Position numbers and translations under genes: made by a program
From: Acorus gramineus
Taxonomy: Eukaryota; Streptophyta; Magnoliopsida; Acorales; Acoraceae
NCBI GenBank assembly: GCA_030737835.1
Contig: CM060856.1
Span: 124,001 to 188,000 of the forward strand
DNA: 64,000 nt
Direction: 5' to 3'
The notes under the pieces: model-generated
The model's input: the letters and a program-made list of their open reading frames with translations, nothing else
Told to the model about the DNA's origin: nothing
The model's database searches: none
In this document: one piece after another, positions 46,704-58,598 of the stretch
How the letters are laid out: each line of letters starts with the position of its first letter
Position numbering within the stretch: position 1 is the first letter of the stretch

Positions 46704-48734
46704 CCAAGTACCGACTCCACTGCCAGAACCTGCTCGAGGTGGGCGATACTCGGTTCCCCTAAGAACTCGACCTGAATTTTTTGGGATGGTTCTCCTTCAC
46801 TCGCCAAATTTGCTAGGGCATCAGCTTGAGTATTATGCTCACAATCGATCACGTGGATTTCACAATCACCGTTCTGTGTGAGCAGAGTACGTGCGTAGCC
46901 CTGGTAAGCCGCCATTCGATCATCCTTCATATGATATTCTCCAGTGCTCTGACATACCACGAGTTGAGAGTCGCTGTAGATTACCAGTTTACGGACGACG
47001 AAATCTTCTGTGAATTCCAAGCCCGCGATGAGAGCCTCGTATTCAGCTTCGTTGTTAGAAGCCTTGAAGCTAAGTTTGATCGCGTGCCCAAACATGAATC
47101 CGTCTTCACTATGCAAGATCAATCCTCCTCCTGGCCCTTTTTGATTGGACGCCCCATCGATATGGAGTGTCCAAGAAATTGGTCTGTAGTTAGAGATAGA
47201 ACAAACCTGTTGCTCTGCAGGTGCAAGGTCGGCGATGATGTCTACAACCACTCGTCCGTTGATTGCATTCTTCGGGTGGTAGTGGATATCAAATGCTGAA
47301 AGTTTCACTGCCCATTTGAGCAACCGTCCCGCGAAGTCCACCTTTCGCAACACAGCTTTGAGAGGCGAGTCGGTGATGACGTGGATCGTATGGGCTTGAA
47401 AGTAATGGAGCAGTTTCCGGGCAGAAATGAGCAAGGCAAACGCAAGTTTTTCGATGCAAGAATACCTTGTTTTTGCCCCACTGAGCGCATTGCTTGCATA
47501 GTTGATAGCCCTCTGTCCCCGGTCGATGTCCCTCAATAGCGCGGAGCTAACAGCATGTTCGAAGGCTGCAATGTAAAGAAGTAGAATATCTCCCAAGGAA
47601 GGGCTTATCAGAAGTTGTGGCATGCTAAGGTACTTCTTGATTTCCTCAAACGGCTCCTGACATTTTGGCATCCATTCGAACCTCTCAGCTCTGCATAGCA
47701 GTTGGAAGAATGGCTGGCATCGTTCAATGGCCCTGAAGATGAACCGGTTGAGTGCGACCAACCTCCCTGCTAGTTTCTGCACCTTCTTTTTGTTTCGCAG
47801 AGGCTCCATCTCCATTATTGCCTTGATTTGATCAAGATTGGCTTCAATTCCTCGTTGTGTCGTCAAATACCCCAAAAACTTGCCCGAGGTAACTCCAAAG
47901 GAGCATTTCATCCCGTTCAGTTTAAGGTGGTACTTACGCAACATAGCAAAGACTTCCTCCAAGTGGGCCAAGTGGTCAACTCGGCACTCGCTCTTGACCA
48001 TCATGTCGTCGATGTAGACTTCCACAGTCTTGTCGATCTGGAGTTGGAAGACCTTAGTCACCAACCTCTGATAAGTGGCCCTAGCGTTTTTTAACCCGAA
48101 TGGCATTACTTTATAGCAATAGATGCCTGTGGGAGTTATGAACACAATTTTCTCCTGGTCGGGTTCATACATCGGGATCTCGTGATAGCCTGAATAAGTA
48201 TCCATGAAACTCATTATCTCATTACCCAATGAGGAGTCCACCAGCTGGTCGATCTTCGGAAGTGGGAAGCTGTCCTTCGGGCACACGCTATTCAAGTCGA
48301 TGAAATCCACACAGACCCGCCACTTCTTATTCTTCTTGGGAACCACCACGGTGTTGGCCAGCCACTCAGGGTGTTGCACTTCGCGGATGAATCCGACAAC
48401 TAGGAGTTTGTTCACCTCGTTTTGTACCGCTTCAGCGTGTACTGTGGCCATTCGTCGCTGCTTCTGTCGAACTAGACGGATGGTGGGTGAGATGAACAGC
48501 CGATGGCTTGCCACCTTGGGGTCGATCCCCGGCATGTCTTGTGGCTTTCAGGCGAAGATGTCCTTGTTCTCAACAAGGAGGTCAAGTATCGTCTCCCTCT
48601 CTTCTGCTGAGAGTAAACTCCCGACGAGAAAGTATTTCTCGAGGTCAAGGGGATCTATCAGAACCTGTTTGAGATCCTCAAGAACCCTTTCTTCGGGACC
48701 GGGTTGGCGCTCATCGGCCTTGACTCGGTCCTAA
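46679..48734 (-). pseudogene. Tat reverse transcriptase with two RNase H domains
   Basis: RT motifs in order: VVVPKKNKKWRVCVDFIDLN, FPLPKIDQLVD, MPFGLKNARATYQRL and catalytic VYIDDMMVKS. The first RNase H follows (LLLYIAAFEHAVSSAL, INYASNAL, HVITDSPLKAVL). Then comes an additional RNase H of the archaeal/plant type with IDGASNQKGPGGG, NNEAEYEALIAGLE, IYSDSQLVV and ADALANLAS. Tandem RNase H domains are a known property of the Tat lineage. In the first domain the usual YLxxS is replaced by YIAAF. A TGA at 48550-48548 replaces the tryptophan expected in IFAWKPQDMPG and separates this frame from the upstream part. From 48535 on it is open for 618 codons. Confidence 0.88.
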
Positions 48735-49220
48735 AGTAATTGCTACCATTTTGGATGAATCTCTCCGTCCTCAGGGTGCTCCTCGAACTCGGGTAGGGCC
48801 GACTTCCCTACCATCTCCACCATGTAGCAATGCTTCGCAGCAACTTGGTCTCCCCAAATCTCCATTATCCCCTCGGCTGTGGGGAAACGGAGACGTTGAT
48901 GGTAAGTGGATGGAATCGCCTTCATCGCCGCCAGCCAGGCACGTTCGACGATAGCGTTGTAAGGAGACAGGAGGTCCATGATGGTGAACTCCGTCATGGT
49001 GGTCTGGTTCCCTGGTTGGACTGGTAACGTGATACGCCTGGCTGGGACGACCCATGCCCCGTTGAATGCAACCAGAGGGTCTTTCATTTGGGTGAGACCA
49101 ACGGTTTTCAACCCCATCCGAAGAAAGGGTTTCATAAAGAAAATATCAGCCAAGCTTCATGTGTCAACAAGAATCCTTTTAACATCAAAATTAGAGATAC
49201 GCAAAGTGATTACCAGCGCA
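48735..49220 (-). pseudogene. Tat protease and protease-RT linker
   Basis: The protease motif reads RILVDT-stop-SLADIFF: the glycine codon after DT has become TGA (49159-49157). Downstream, SPYNAIVERAWLAAMKAIPS and FPTAEGIMEIWGDQ match the conserved linker of Tat polyproteins. The active site is thus cut by a stop. Confidence 0.7.
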
Positions 49221-51030
49221 TCCGAGTGCAGGGTCTGGACTCCTTCCAAGTCGGCGTTAGAGAAAGTGATGGCCCCTTCATCACCACTTCTTGGTCTCTT
49301 CACGACCAGCTTTGGCTCTTGGTCAATCTACATCATCTCGAAGGAGACCTACAACTTTCGCTAATCTCATCGGGTGCTTTTTGGCGTGACGAAGTGCGGT
49401 ACGCCCCAAAAAATGACGTCAATGACCCCTACTGAAGTGTTGGGGTCAATATTTGTCACATGTTGCTCATTGGGAGCCAGGGTCTTCTTGGTGGGAACAT
49501 ATTCCTTCAGGTACCCCTTTCGAGCCTAGTTTTCCAAGAGCCCCCGAAGGATACGACATTGGTCGGTAGTATGGCCCATGCTCTTGTGGTATTCATAGTG
49601 GAGAGTTTGATCCCGCTTTGACTCGTCACTTCTCAAGGGTGCAGGCCATCTGAACCACGGCTTCCCCTAGATTCTTGACAGGATCTGTGATGGTGGGATC
49701 TTGAAGAACATCCCCCGTCCTTTTCGCACTTCATTAGTTGAGGCACTAGGCTTCTTGCCCTATTTGCCCCGCTGGTCCTTCTGACGCGGCTCTTGCGGGC
49801 GTTTTGTTGCTGGTGATGAGGTGGGAGCCGTTGGCGAAGATCAAAGCGCAGCCGCTGCCTGCTTAAGGATCTTGGATTCTTCTTCCACCTTGGCATACTT
49901 TTCAGCACGCCCCATCAAATCACGTAAGTCGGACGGAGTGTGCTTGATAAGAGACTCCTTGAGGCCATTTCTGGATGACAAGCCGTTCCGGAAAGCCATT
50001 ATTGCAGCATCTTCATTGCAGTCTTCTACTACAAACTTAAGGAAGCGGAAGCGATTGACATACTGCTGAATCGTTTCCCCTTACTGCATTTGGATCTTCA
50101 TGAGATCACCAAGATCCTTCTTTCTCCGTCGACTACAGATGAAGTGCTCAACAAACATGGTGCTGAGCTCCTCGAAAGTTCTGATTGTCGTCGGTTGAAA
50201 GAGGTGGAACCAAGTCAACGCAGCCCCTTCCAGGCTGGAGGGGAAGAGGCGGCACATAAGCCCATCGTAGAGTTCATACAATGCCATCGAATGTCGGAAC
50301 GCCAAGATATGATCGTAGGGATCCGTCATACCATTGTATAGCTTTAATTTGGGTTGAACGAACTTTCGAGGAAGTCGTTCTCTAAGAATCTCCATGCAAT
50401 ATGCAAAACGGGGAGGCGAATCCCCGTATTGCATGCTCCACCATCTCGTGACTCGGAATGCGCTGTACCTCAGAGCGCAAGGTGAAACGAGGCTGCATGA
50501 CTACTCCCTCGACTTGCTGGTGGGGCTGTGAGTCAACCTGATGTCCTTCGAGTACTTCGCGTAAAGCCGAGCACTCTTGGTGTATTTGTCTCTGCGAAGC
50601 CTCCTACCGAGCGGAGTGTTCTCCGTGGGGTGAATGCCCACTCCTCTGTTCTTCAAGAAGCCGTCGACCCACTCAAGGAGTGCGCGATCGCTGACGAGAC
50701 CGTTGCCTTTGATTGGAGGAAGAGGTACTTCCCTCTGAACCTTCAGCACTGACAGTTGGGGGGTTGGGCAGTACAAGAGGTGTAGCAGAGTTCCCTCTTG
50801 GACTAGTTGTTATTGATGCATGTTCGTATAAAGCTGTTGCATTGAGGCTTCGATCATCTGCTGCATGGATCCCTACAGACAGGTAAATAGAGTTTCTTGC
50901 GTGGACTCCATTACCCGCCTGAGGTCTTGGACCAGACTAACCAGGGTCTCCAGTGAGCCATCAGCAGCATTAGATGGGGGAAGTCTCGTTCTTGTCGTCC
51001 CCTCGCATTGGTGTCACTGGGATCTGACAT
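49221..51030 (-). pseudogene. Tat gag, degraded
   Basis: ATG 51030 (MSDPSDTNARG) starts 48 bases inside the 5' LTR. A frame change and stops follow (near 51000, 50880 and 50815). The recognisable Gag core is at 50434-50081: KFVQPKLKLYNGMTDPYDHI, EGAALTWFHLFQPTTIRTFE and FVEHFICSRRRKKDLGDL. After a TAA, ETIQQYVNRFRF continues it. The rest towards 49221 is frame-broken. No clear CCHC knuckle was found. Confidence 0.75.
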
Positions 51031-51058
51031 TGCGGACACTAGCTTTTTGTTTCAGTAT

Positions 51059-51077
51059 CCCATAGACGGTGCCAAAC
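51059..51077 (-). promoter_or_regulatory. Primer-binding site of the Tat element
   Basis: On the minus strand GTTTGGCACCGTCTATGGG directly follows the 5' LTR. It resembles the TGGCGCCGT-type sites found in many non-chromoviral plant Gypsy elements, with a CpG-to-CpA change. Confidence 0.55.
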
Positions 51078-51221
51078 TGAGGTGGATATTTTTCCCCTTC
51101 AGTTAAATTTGTAAATATTTTTCTGGTAAACCTGAACTGTAAGAATTTGTGACTATATTTGACTTAATGACTGACTATGCTTGACTGTCAATGACTGGAC
51201 CCTTAGAGTGTTATCTCGCGA

Positions 51222-51233
51222 CCTCTTTATAGG
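51222..51233 (-). promoter_or_regulatory. TATA box in the Tat 5' LTR, cut off from its upstream region
   Basis: CCTATAAAGAGG on the minus strand. The 3.1-kb solo LTR begins at 51243, so the normal upstream control region is displaced by that distance. Confidence 0.6.
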
Positions 51234-51242
51234 CTGCCTATG

Positions 51243-54200
51243 TGTCACGCCCCAGGGCGGCCGTCCCCGGGACGCGGCAAGTGTATATATGATATCAGTA
51301 AACAGGAATCAATAACATACTCATACAACAACTAAAATGACAACACAGATAAAGCAGGGCTGACATAATATATACACCAAATGCGGAAGCTAAAAAGACT
51401 GAATCTGTAATCAAAATATACTACAGACTCGATACATAATCATATGTCCTGTGGGAGCCAACATGTCCATATATACACAAATAAAATCCATACAACATCC
51501 AACTAGGTGCCTAAGCACAGAGATATATACATACAACTGAGAGAAGGGTGCTGATGGCCTCAAAACTCGAGGGACGTGGCGCTACTCCGCTACTGGTGTA
51601 GTCGCTCGGGACGCACCTCCGCCAAGTCCTCCTCAGAGCTCACTGAAAAAGATTTGATGCGAGGGGTGAGCCACACGCTCAGTGAATAGCACAACCCATG
51701 CATACAGTTCATATTAACCACATTTAAATCCAGCCAATAGCCCCAAAGCGGCATAAAAACCACAAATCCGGGGGTTCGTCACATCGCCAAACCGCCATAC
51801 CCTCACCCTCACCCTCAATAGGTGACCAAGGATGTTGGGACTTAAAGGGCGGATAATCATCCATACACAATCCTGTGGGTCGTCGCATCGCCGGCCCACC
51901 ATACCCTCACCCTCACCTCTCAACAGGTGACCTAGGCTCTTGGGACTGACTAGGCTGTTGGTCACCCTCGGTCCACCGATAGTCTCTCCCCACTCCGTAG
52001 GTCGTTTGGCCACTCCCACGTTCGGCGCAGTCCTTCTACCAAATCAGGAGGCGCCTACTGATGGAAGCCCCTGCACGGGACAACCTTTCCAACGCCGGGG
52101 TAGTCTCTACACGGATCCAACGGAAGGAAACAGAACAGCCTATCCATCGCATATGATCCACTCGGATCCGCTGACAGCACATCTCTAACAAAAAAGTCTT
52201 GAATTCCTCTGAATTCCACCAGCGCGCATAACCAGGATGCGGGGCAATAAATAAGACATAAATGGGGAAAAGAGACCTTGGGAGGGTAACCTGAGGTCCC
52301 GATGTAGGACATCCGACAACCAAACGAGGAACACGGAGTACCCTAACCCGGGTCTCAATGTTAACCTCGCAAGGCCCCCTTTATATTCCCAAAAGCATGC
52401 TATCAATCTTAAAGCTTGCATTTAATTAAATAAATCAAACTAATAGGACGCATGCACAGGTCGGGCTTCATAGCATGATAACGGGGTGACATGATACACG
52501 GCTCATGCACAATCCTAAGGGTGCAAGTCCCTAACATACAAGTCTAGGGGTGGCATGCATTCTACACACACACATCATGCTTACATGGATTTCAAAACAA
52601 CAGTTAATACTAACTATGTGCCCCAGGGGAGGACGGTACACGCTCCAAGGCATGTAGCGCCTCCCAAACTGGGTTGGGTTATCCCACTCACCGGAAGTCG
52701 GGTCGATGCGCAACCGTCCGTCGAGATCTGTAAGACAGGATATCAACTGGGTGAGTATAATCCACAATTACCCCAAAATACACAAAACATACGCATAAAC
52801 ACCCAACACTCGGGCAAACGTGCATACGACCCGCACACATGCTAGCCCGAGCACTCCGGCAACCACCCTCACGGCCGGCAACCACCCGCACGGCCACCCC
52901 GACCGCCCGGTGCACCGCCGCGCCTCAGCCCACGCACCCCGCACCCCGCCGGGCCCCTGCCCGCCGCGTGGACACGCTGCCGAACCTCCCGGGTGCACCG
53001 CGCGCCCCCTGCGCCCCAGCGTAGCCGCCCGCGCACACCCCGCACGCCCCGCGCCAGCCCGCGAGCACCCCGCACGCCCTGCGCTCAGCGTCTCGCCCCG
53101 CGCACACCCCGCGCGCACCACCGCCGCCTCGCTGCGCCCCGCGCGCACCACAGCCGCCTCGCCGCGCCCCGCGCGCACCACCACTGCCTCGCCGCGCCCC
53201 CGCGCGCACCCTGCACGACCTCCCGCACGCACTGCCCTCGGCCATCACCCCCAGCACCCGCACGCCCAGCACCGCCAACCCATCCAGCGCGCCCAGCACG
53301 CACTCCGCGCGCATCGCCGCTCGCACATCTCCCCGCACCAGCCGCTCGACCAGCCTTTGCACCAGCCGCTCGACCAGCTCCTCGCGCACAGTACCCGCAC
53401 GCCCAGCACGACCAGCACGCACGCCCTGCACGACCAGCACAGCACGCCCTGCACGCGCGCTCTGCTGGCCACCAGCTCCCCCGAGCGCACGCCCGCGCAC
53501 ACGCCCGCGCGCATGCACGCGCGCACGCCCGCGCGCGCCCAGCCTGCTGCGCTGCTGTGCTGCTGCCGCTGCTACCTGCTGCCCGAATCAGAACCCCCAC
53601 TGCCCCGAGCATCTCCACCACCCACCGACCTCCGACGGCCTCCGACCGCCCCCAACCGCCTCCGACGGCCTCCCACAGCCGCCGACCACCTCCCAAACAC
53701 AATAACCCCCTCCTATCAAGCATCTAAGCATGAAAAAGAGGGAAAGAAAGCTTACCAAGGGGGAGGAAGAGGTGACCGGGTGCTCTCCGCGCACCGAAAC
53801 CTTTCTCAAAGTCCCTCCTACGCCCGGATCTCCCCCGGCCTTCGAAACGGCCCAAAACAGAGGAGAAAGAGGGGAGGATGGGGAGGCTAGACTCGTCGGA
53901 AATGGGATTTGAAGGCACCGGGGTGTAGATCGGGACCCGATCTACACTTCTTGTGCTTTAGGTTTTTGGGTTTGAGGGGTCTAAGGGCTTCAAAAGGGAG
54001 AAAAAGGAGAGAGAGGAGAGAGGGAATGAGTTGGTAGGGATGATGAATAGTGATTTTGAAATTAGATCACACATATATATAGTAAGCGACTTAAAAACCC
54101 GGATACGCCCCGGAACTGTGAAATTTCAGAAACGTTGCCGGAATTCGATGAAATTTTCATGAGTGACTTAAAATGGCACCAGGACACATAATATGCAGTT

Positions 54201-54345
54201 AGATTTTCAATCGGAGTCCTCTAGCTCAGGACGATAGCTAACAGTCCAAAATTATGCGGTTCCGATCGAAAAACGAAAAAAACTCAAAAACTGCCAAAAT
54301 GCTCCAATGGTTACCAACAGGCCAAAAAGTGACACATATATAACA
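51243..54345 (-). mobile_element. Solo LTR of the Tekay-like family in the Tat 5' LTR
   Basis: 3103 bp, TGTCACGCCCCAGGG...ATATATAACA, flanked by the perfect duplication CTATG (51238-51242 and 54346-54350). No internal region, so it is a recombination product. It has the CCCTCA repeat near 51798, a GC-rich segment 52840-53600, and a TATA-like ATATATAT near 54070-54081 on its sense (minus) strand. Confidence 0.92.
51590..51642 (-). other. Conserved 53-nt exon-like block (with partner 52692-52727), solo LTR in the Tat LTR
   Basis: Acceptor TCTTTTTCAG, stop TAG at the low-coordinate end. Shared frame: SSEEDLAEVRPERLHQ. The partner 52692-52727 (36 nt) lies between acceptor CTTACAG and donor GTGAGT and reads LDGRLRIDPTS. 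Leader donor CTTG|GTAAGC near 53755. Confidence 0.55.
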
Positions 54346-54870
54346 CTATGCACTCCCTGGGGATCAAGTCACACTAGTTTCTTTTATGACCTTGTAACCT
54401 CCTTGCCACTAAGTGTTTAGTGGGCCTTTTTTCAGGGAAACGTCCTTAGTATTTATGTCCCACGTCGGCCCTTGATATCCCACGTTCTGCTGGTAGTGGA
54501 CCTTAAGTCACAACTTGGCAGTTACAGGCGTTAGTGGTCTTCTGACTGTTTCTTCACTCTGCTCGGGGTCTCTTGATGTGCTCCCCTGTACGTTTCATAG
54601 TATGTCTGCGAGGAGTAAGGTCGACCGACCAGACCTCATATCTGGTCGTGCCTTAGACTGCTTGTCCTCGAGGAGTAAGGTCGACTAACTATTTCTCATG
54701 TCTGGTCGTACCTTAGACTACTCGCTTCAATCACATTCGGGAGTGTCATTATGACTAAGGATTCAGGTTTATATTTGCGGGTCCCACAGATGGCCCATAT
54801 CCGTCTTAGTGTGACACGTCAGCCCTGACATGACACATGTCGTGATGAGGATTTTTACATCCACACTTTG

Positions 54871-55319
54871 TAATTTTTTCAACATCAGATTCAAACAATG
54901 ACAACAAGCATTAAGCACCTTCTATTTTTATTTTTTCCTGTTTTAATTTTTTTTTTTTTTGGTGTTTTGCTTGAATCACATCCTTTTTGTATAGATTTAT
55001 GGTTTCGAAGTAATATAGATTGCATTTTGCTAAACAATTTTATGATGAAATGCAACTTTTAATTAGGTTTCTAATGAATTTTTCAAATAAATGCAAATCT
55101 TCTGAAACTGTGTGAAATGTATCAGTTTTATGTTACTCTTACATTTTGTTATATGAAAGACATGATGTCTCAGACGTTCTAGTTTTTTTTTTATTGCATG
55201 ATATGTAAGAATGTGACATTTTCAGTTTCTTCCTTCAATAGATGTAACAAACAATTAATTGTTATGTTATCGTGCATGTAAGTTCATGAACATAACTATG
55301 ATATAATTCTCCTGTAATG
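54871..55319. other. Intergenic right of the Tat element
   Basis: AT-rich DNA that continues the sequence left of 25430 once the Tat element and one CTTTG are removed. No gene seen. Confidence 0.5.
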
Positions 55320-56694
55320 TATATGCGCATGTTAAAACTAATTAGGCCAATCTGAAATAGGCGTGGGTATGACCCGCTGTCGGGTTGTACCTTATTAGTT
55401 AGAGCGCTAGCAATGTAATCGCCCTCGTGCATTCGAGCGATGCACTCGATTGGAATTCAGGAAAATTCATTATCTTATCGGTTTTGTTAAACCGGTATTT
55501 ATGGCATTAAGCTTGGCCTACCCATGTTAGGCGAGTGCATAAACCGACTGTTGGGTTATGCCTTAGGGTTTATCTCTGTGTAAGAGCATAGGTATCTCCC
55601 TGCGTCCGAGCAACGCATCTGTGTGGGAGTTCATATGTATTCGATAGCATCGGTAGGCAATTACCGAGAGTAGTTTTTTTTCTATTAGGTTCGCTTTGCA
55701 AACATGGAGTCTATTCCTCCCAATATCGTTCGTGTTGAAGCGGCCCGGGTTATAGCTGTCTTGACAGAGGGCCCCCACCTGTAGGTACTATCAATGCATG
55801 CGGTAAGATGTACTGATCATGGGAGTATACCAGGTAGAGGCTACCTGGGAGAGGGTAACCTGATGATGAAGGGTGTAGAGCAATCGGATTTATCCCAAAA
55901 GTCCCTAGGGTCACCCTTCCGGAGGCTAGGGTGAGGATGAGTTGAAGTCATGTCATCATGTGACTCTTATACATATTGAGTATACTCTGGGTATGTTTCT
56001 CCTAACGCTTGAGGTATCGAAGTATATCTCTACCTCGTAGCGGATGGATTCGTTGTAACTGTTATCCAGTAACACCAAGTGTTATGGTTAACAGTTATTC
56101 CTCCCCGAGTGTCCCAAAAGCCTCGCTTCGAAGAGTGAGGGCAAGAGCCAGGTTTGGTCGCGTAACCTTGTTGGGTTTCTACCCATGTTTTTTTTCCTTG
56201 AAAGGAATTTGCCTTAGTATTGAATTGTTGTAATAGTGTTTGATTTTCAGCCACTCACTGAGCTTGTAGCTCACCCCTCGCATACTGTTTCTTTTTCATG
56301 GGTAGTGTTGGGCGTGCAGCTTAAGCTTCCCTGTGGCGGGGTTCGAGTGCGTGAAGTGTCCCGTCTAGCGATTGGCGAGTGCAAGGATGTCAGCAGTCCT
56401 AGTGTCATTAATGTATTTGAAATTGTGCGTGTTGCACTGGTTGTACTTTATTTGGACTAGACTTGGCTCTCACAGGACAGTAATTGTGTATTCGAGTCTG
56501 TAATAATGTTTGTTGGTTTACAGACGTATTGATATTCTTATGCTTCCACATTTTAGTTGAACTATCAGTTATCATTGTTTTGCTAGCTTTGTGTGTTATT
56601 TATTGGAGTCGTTGTTAACCTCTTATACTTTATAGCTGTTACTTTATATATTACCACGTCTTAGGGACGGCCCGGCCCGCCTTGGGGCGTGACA
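55320..56694 (+). mobile_element. LTR of a shorter related Gypsy family (solo or truncated)
   Basis: The right end GGGGCGTGACA at 56694 is the same terminus as the 3.1-kb family. Most of the sequence is the reverse complement of 62809-64000: the shared text includes ACTCGGGGAGGA, CTCAAGCGTTAGGAG and CAGGTGGGGGCCCTCTGTCA read on the minus strand. The left edge is approximate. No duplication partner for GTTAC (56695-56699) was found, and no protein region is attached. Confidence 0.65.
55366..55640 (+). repeat. Degenerate tandem repeat of about 170 bp in the shorter LTR
   Basis: Unit one contains GACCCGCTGTCGGGTTGTACC and GAGCGATGCACTCGATTGGA. Unit two, starting near 55533, contains AACCGACTGTTGGGTTATGCC and GAGCAACGCATCTGTGTGGG. 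Order and spacing agree. Confidence 0.6.
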
Positions 56695-57870
56695 GTTACA
56701 TTTATGAATGTAACATTTGACTGGTACATTTACGAGTGTAACAAAAAATAATGAAAATAACTGTTTACATTGTCAACAATATAATAGTAACATCATACAA
56801 ACTATCCATATATAAAAATGTAACAATATTGATTGTATGAATTGGAACAAAAACAAATAAAACTGTAAACAATGACGTTCAATACATAAAAAAAATAAGT
56901 GTTTAAAATTTAAAACAATAAGAAAAACACAACTCAATTACGAATCCAATAATGTCAAACCTGATCCAAGAGACATTGAGGTGGGATCCTGTTATATATG
57001 TGTCACTTTTTGGCCTACTAGTAACCATTGGAGCATTTTGGCAGTTTTTGAATTTTTTTTGTTTTTCGATCGGAACCGCTAAAATTTTGGACTGTTAGCT
57101 ATCGTCCTCTGTTTGAGGACTCCGATTCAAAATCTAACTGCATATTATGTGTCATGGTGCCATTCTAAGCCACTCATGAAAATTTCATCGAATTCCGGTA
57201 ACGTTTCTGAAATTTCACAGTTCCGGGGCGTATCCGGGTACTTTAAGTGATTTGTCTATAGAAATGAAATCTAATATTTGATTGACACTATTCATCATCC
57301 CTACCAAAAGCTTTCTCTCTCTCCCCTCTCTCCTTTTCTTCCATTTGAGCCCCTTAGAGCCCTCAAACCCAAAAACCTAAAGCATAGAAAGTGTAGATCG
57401 GGTCGTGCTTTCAAATCCCAATTCCGGCCAACCTAGCCCTCCCATCCGCCCTCTCTTCTCCTCAGATCCGAGCCAAATCGGAGGTGGGAGTTGGTCTTGG
57501 TGGTGGAGACCGTTGGGGGAGCGTTTCGGTGCGCGGAGAGCAACCGGACACCTCTTCCTCCCCCTTGGTAAGCTCTTTTTCCTCTTCTTTTTGGCTTAGA
57601 TGTATGTTAGGAAGGGGGGGTTTTGTGTTTGGGAGGTGGTCGGCGGCTGTGGGTGGCTGTCGGAGGTGGTTGGGGGCAGTCGGAGGCCGTCGGAGGCCGT
57701 TGGATGGGTGGCGGAGGTGCTCGGGCATGGGGGTTGCTGTTTCAGGCAGCAGGCATCACAGGCAGCGCAGCAGGCTGGGCGCACGCGGGCGCGCTCTCGG
57801 GGGGAGCTAGAGGCCAGCAGGGCGCGCGTGCTGGGCGCTGTGCGCGGGTGTGCTTGGGTTGCTGATCGAG

Positions 57871-57985
57871 CGGCTGGTGCGAGGTGCTGGTCGAGCGGCT
57901 GGTGCGAGGTGCTGGTCGAGCGGCTGGTGCGAGGAGCTGGTCGAGCGGCTGGTGCGAGGAGCTGGTCGAGCGACTGGTGTGGAGA
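57871..57985 (+). repeat. 25-bp tandem repeat, about four and a half copies
   Basis: Unit CGGCTGGTGCGAGG followed by TGCTGGTCGAG (or AGCTGGTCGAG), starting at 57871, 57896, 57921, 57946 and 57971. Two related units occur reversed near 53335-53380 in another LTR of the family. Confidence 0.9.
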
Positions 57986-58010
57986 GCTGTGCGCGCGGAG
58001 TGCGCGCGGG

Positions 58011-58245
58011 GCGAGGCAGGGGAGGTGCGCGCGGGGCGCGGCGAGGCAGCGGTGGTGCGCGCGGGGTGCGCGCGGGGCGAGGCAGGGGAGGTGCGCGCGG
58101 GGCGCGGCGAGGCAGCGGTGGTGCGCGCGGGGTGCGCGCGGGGCGAGGCAGGGGAGGTGCGCGCGGGGCACGGCGAGGCAGCGGTGGTGCGCGCGGGGCG
58201 CGGCGAGGCAGCAATGGTGCGCGCGGGGTGCGCGCGGGACGAGGC
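58011..58245 (+). repeat. 66-bp GC-rich tandem repeat, about three and a half copies
   Basis: GCGAGGCAGGGGAGG recurs at 58011, 58077 and 58143 with 66-bp spacing. Each unit has GGCGAGGCAGCGGTGG in its middle and GTGCGCGCGGGG phrases between. Confidence 0.9.
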
Positions 58246-58598
58246 GCTGCGCCCGGGGCGTGCGGGGTGCTCGCGGGCCAGCGCAAGGCGTGCGGGGTGT
58301 GCGCGGGCGGCTGCGCTGGGGCGCAGAGGGCGCGCGGTGCACCCGGGAGGCTCGGCGGCGTGTCCAGGCGGCGGGCAGGGGCCCGGCGGTGCGCTAAGTG
58401 CACGGGCCGAGGCGCGGCGGTGCACCCGGGCGGTCGGGTGGCCGTGCGGGTGGTTGCCGGGGTGCTCGGGCTAGCGTGCGTGCGGGTCGTATGCACGTTT
58501 GCCCGAGTGTTGGGTGTTTATTTGTGGGTTTTGTATGCTTTTGTGTATTTTGTAGTATTCGTGGGTTTTACTCACCAAGTTGTTACCCTGTCTTGCAG

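Larger units (their letters stand above)
25436..54865 (-). mobile_element. Tat-type Ty3/Gypsy retrotransposon, host of the nested stack
   Basis: The left LTR 25436-26116 and right LTR 51078-54865 (interrupted) begin TGAGGTGGATATTT and end CCACA. The element is flanked by the 5-bp duplication CTTTG at 25431-25435 and 54866-54870. Gag and pol lie on the minus strand, so the 5' LTR is on the right. Without the inserts it is about 12.4 kb. RT with YIDDMMVKS followed by two RNase H domains and then integrase is the Tat signature. Two antisense genes lie between integrase and 3' LTR. It has been interrupted by a solo LTR in the integrase (32126-46067, itself carrying a chromovirus) and by another in the 5' LTR (51243-54345). 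The first 165 aligned LTR bases differ at about a dozen or more sites by eye, so it is clearly older than the Tekay copy. Confidence 0.88.
51078..54865 (-). repeat. 5' LTR of the Tat element, interrupted
   Basis: 51078-51242 and 54346-54865 together match 25436-26116. Outer flank CTTTG at 54866-54870. The break lies about ten bases upstream of its TATA box. Confidence 0.88.

Noticed and set aside
52768..53890. Frame of 356 codons and others
   Set aside because: Same GC-rich segment in a solo LTR.
57405..57599. Open frame in the LTR leader, similar in three LTR copies, as first exon with a proper start
   Set aside because: It opens with GTG, not ATG. The corresponding frame has a TAG in the Tekay 3' LTR, and amino-acid changes among copies are frequent. 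It may be leader RNA, so it is not called a coding exon.
57871..58245. Regular repeats as a CRISPR array
   Set aside because: Units are contiguous without unique spacers, in a plant LTR.
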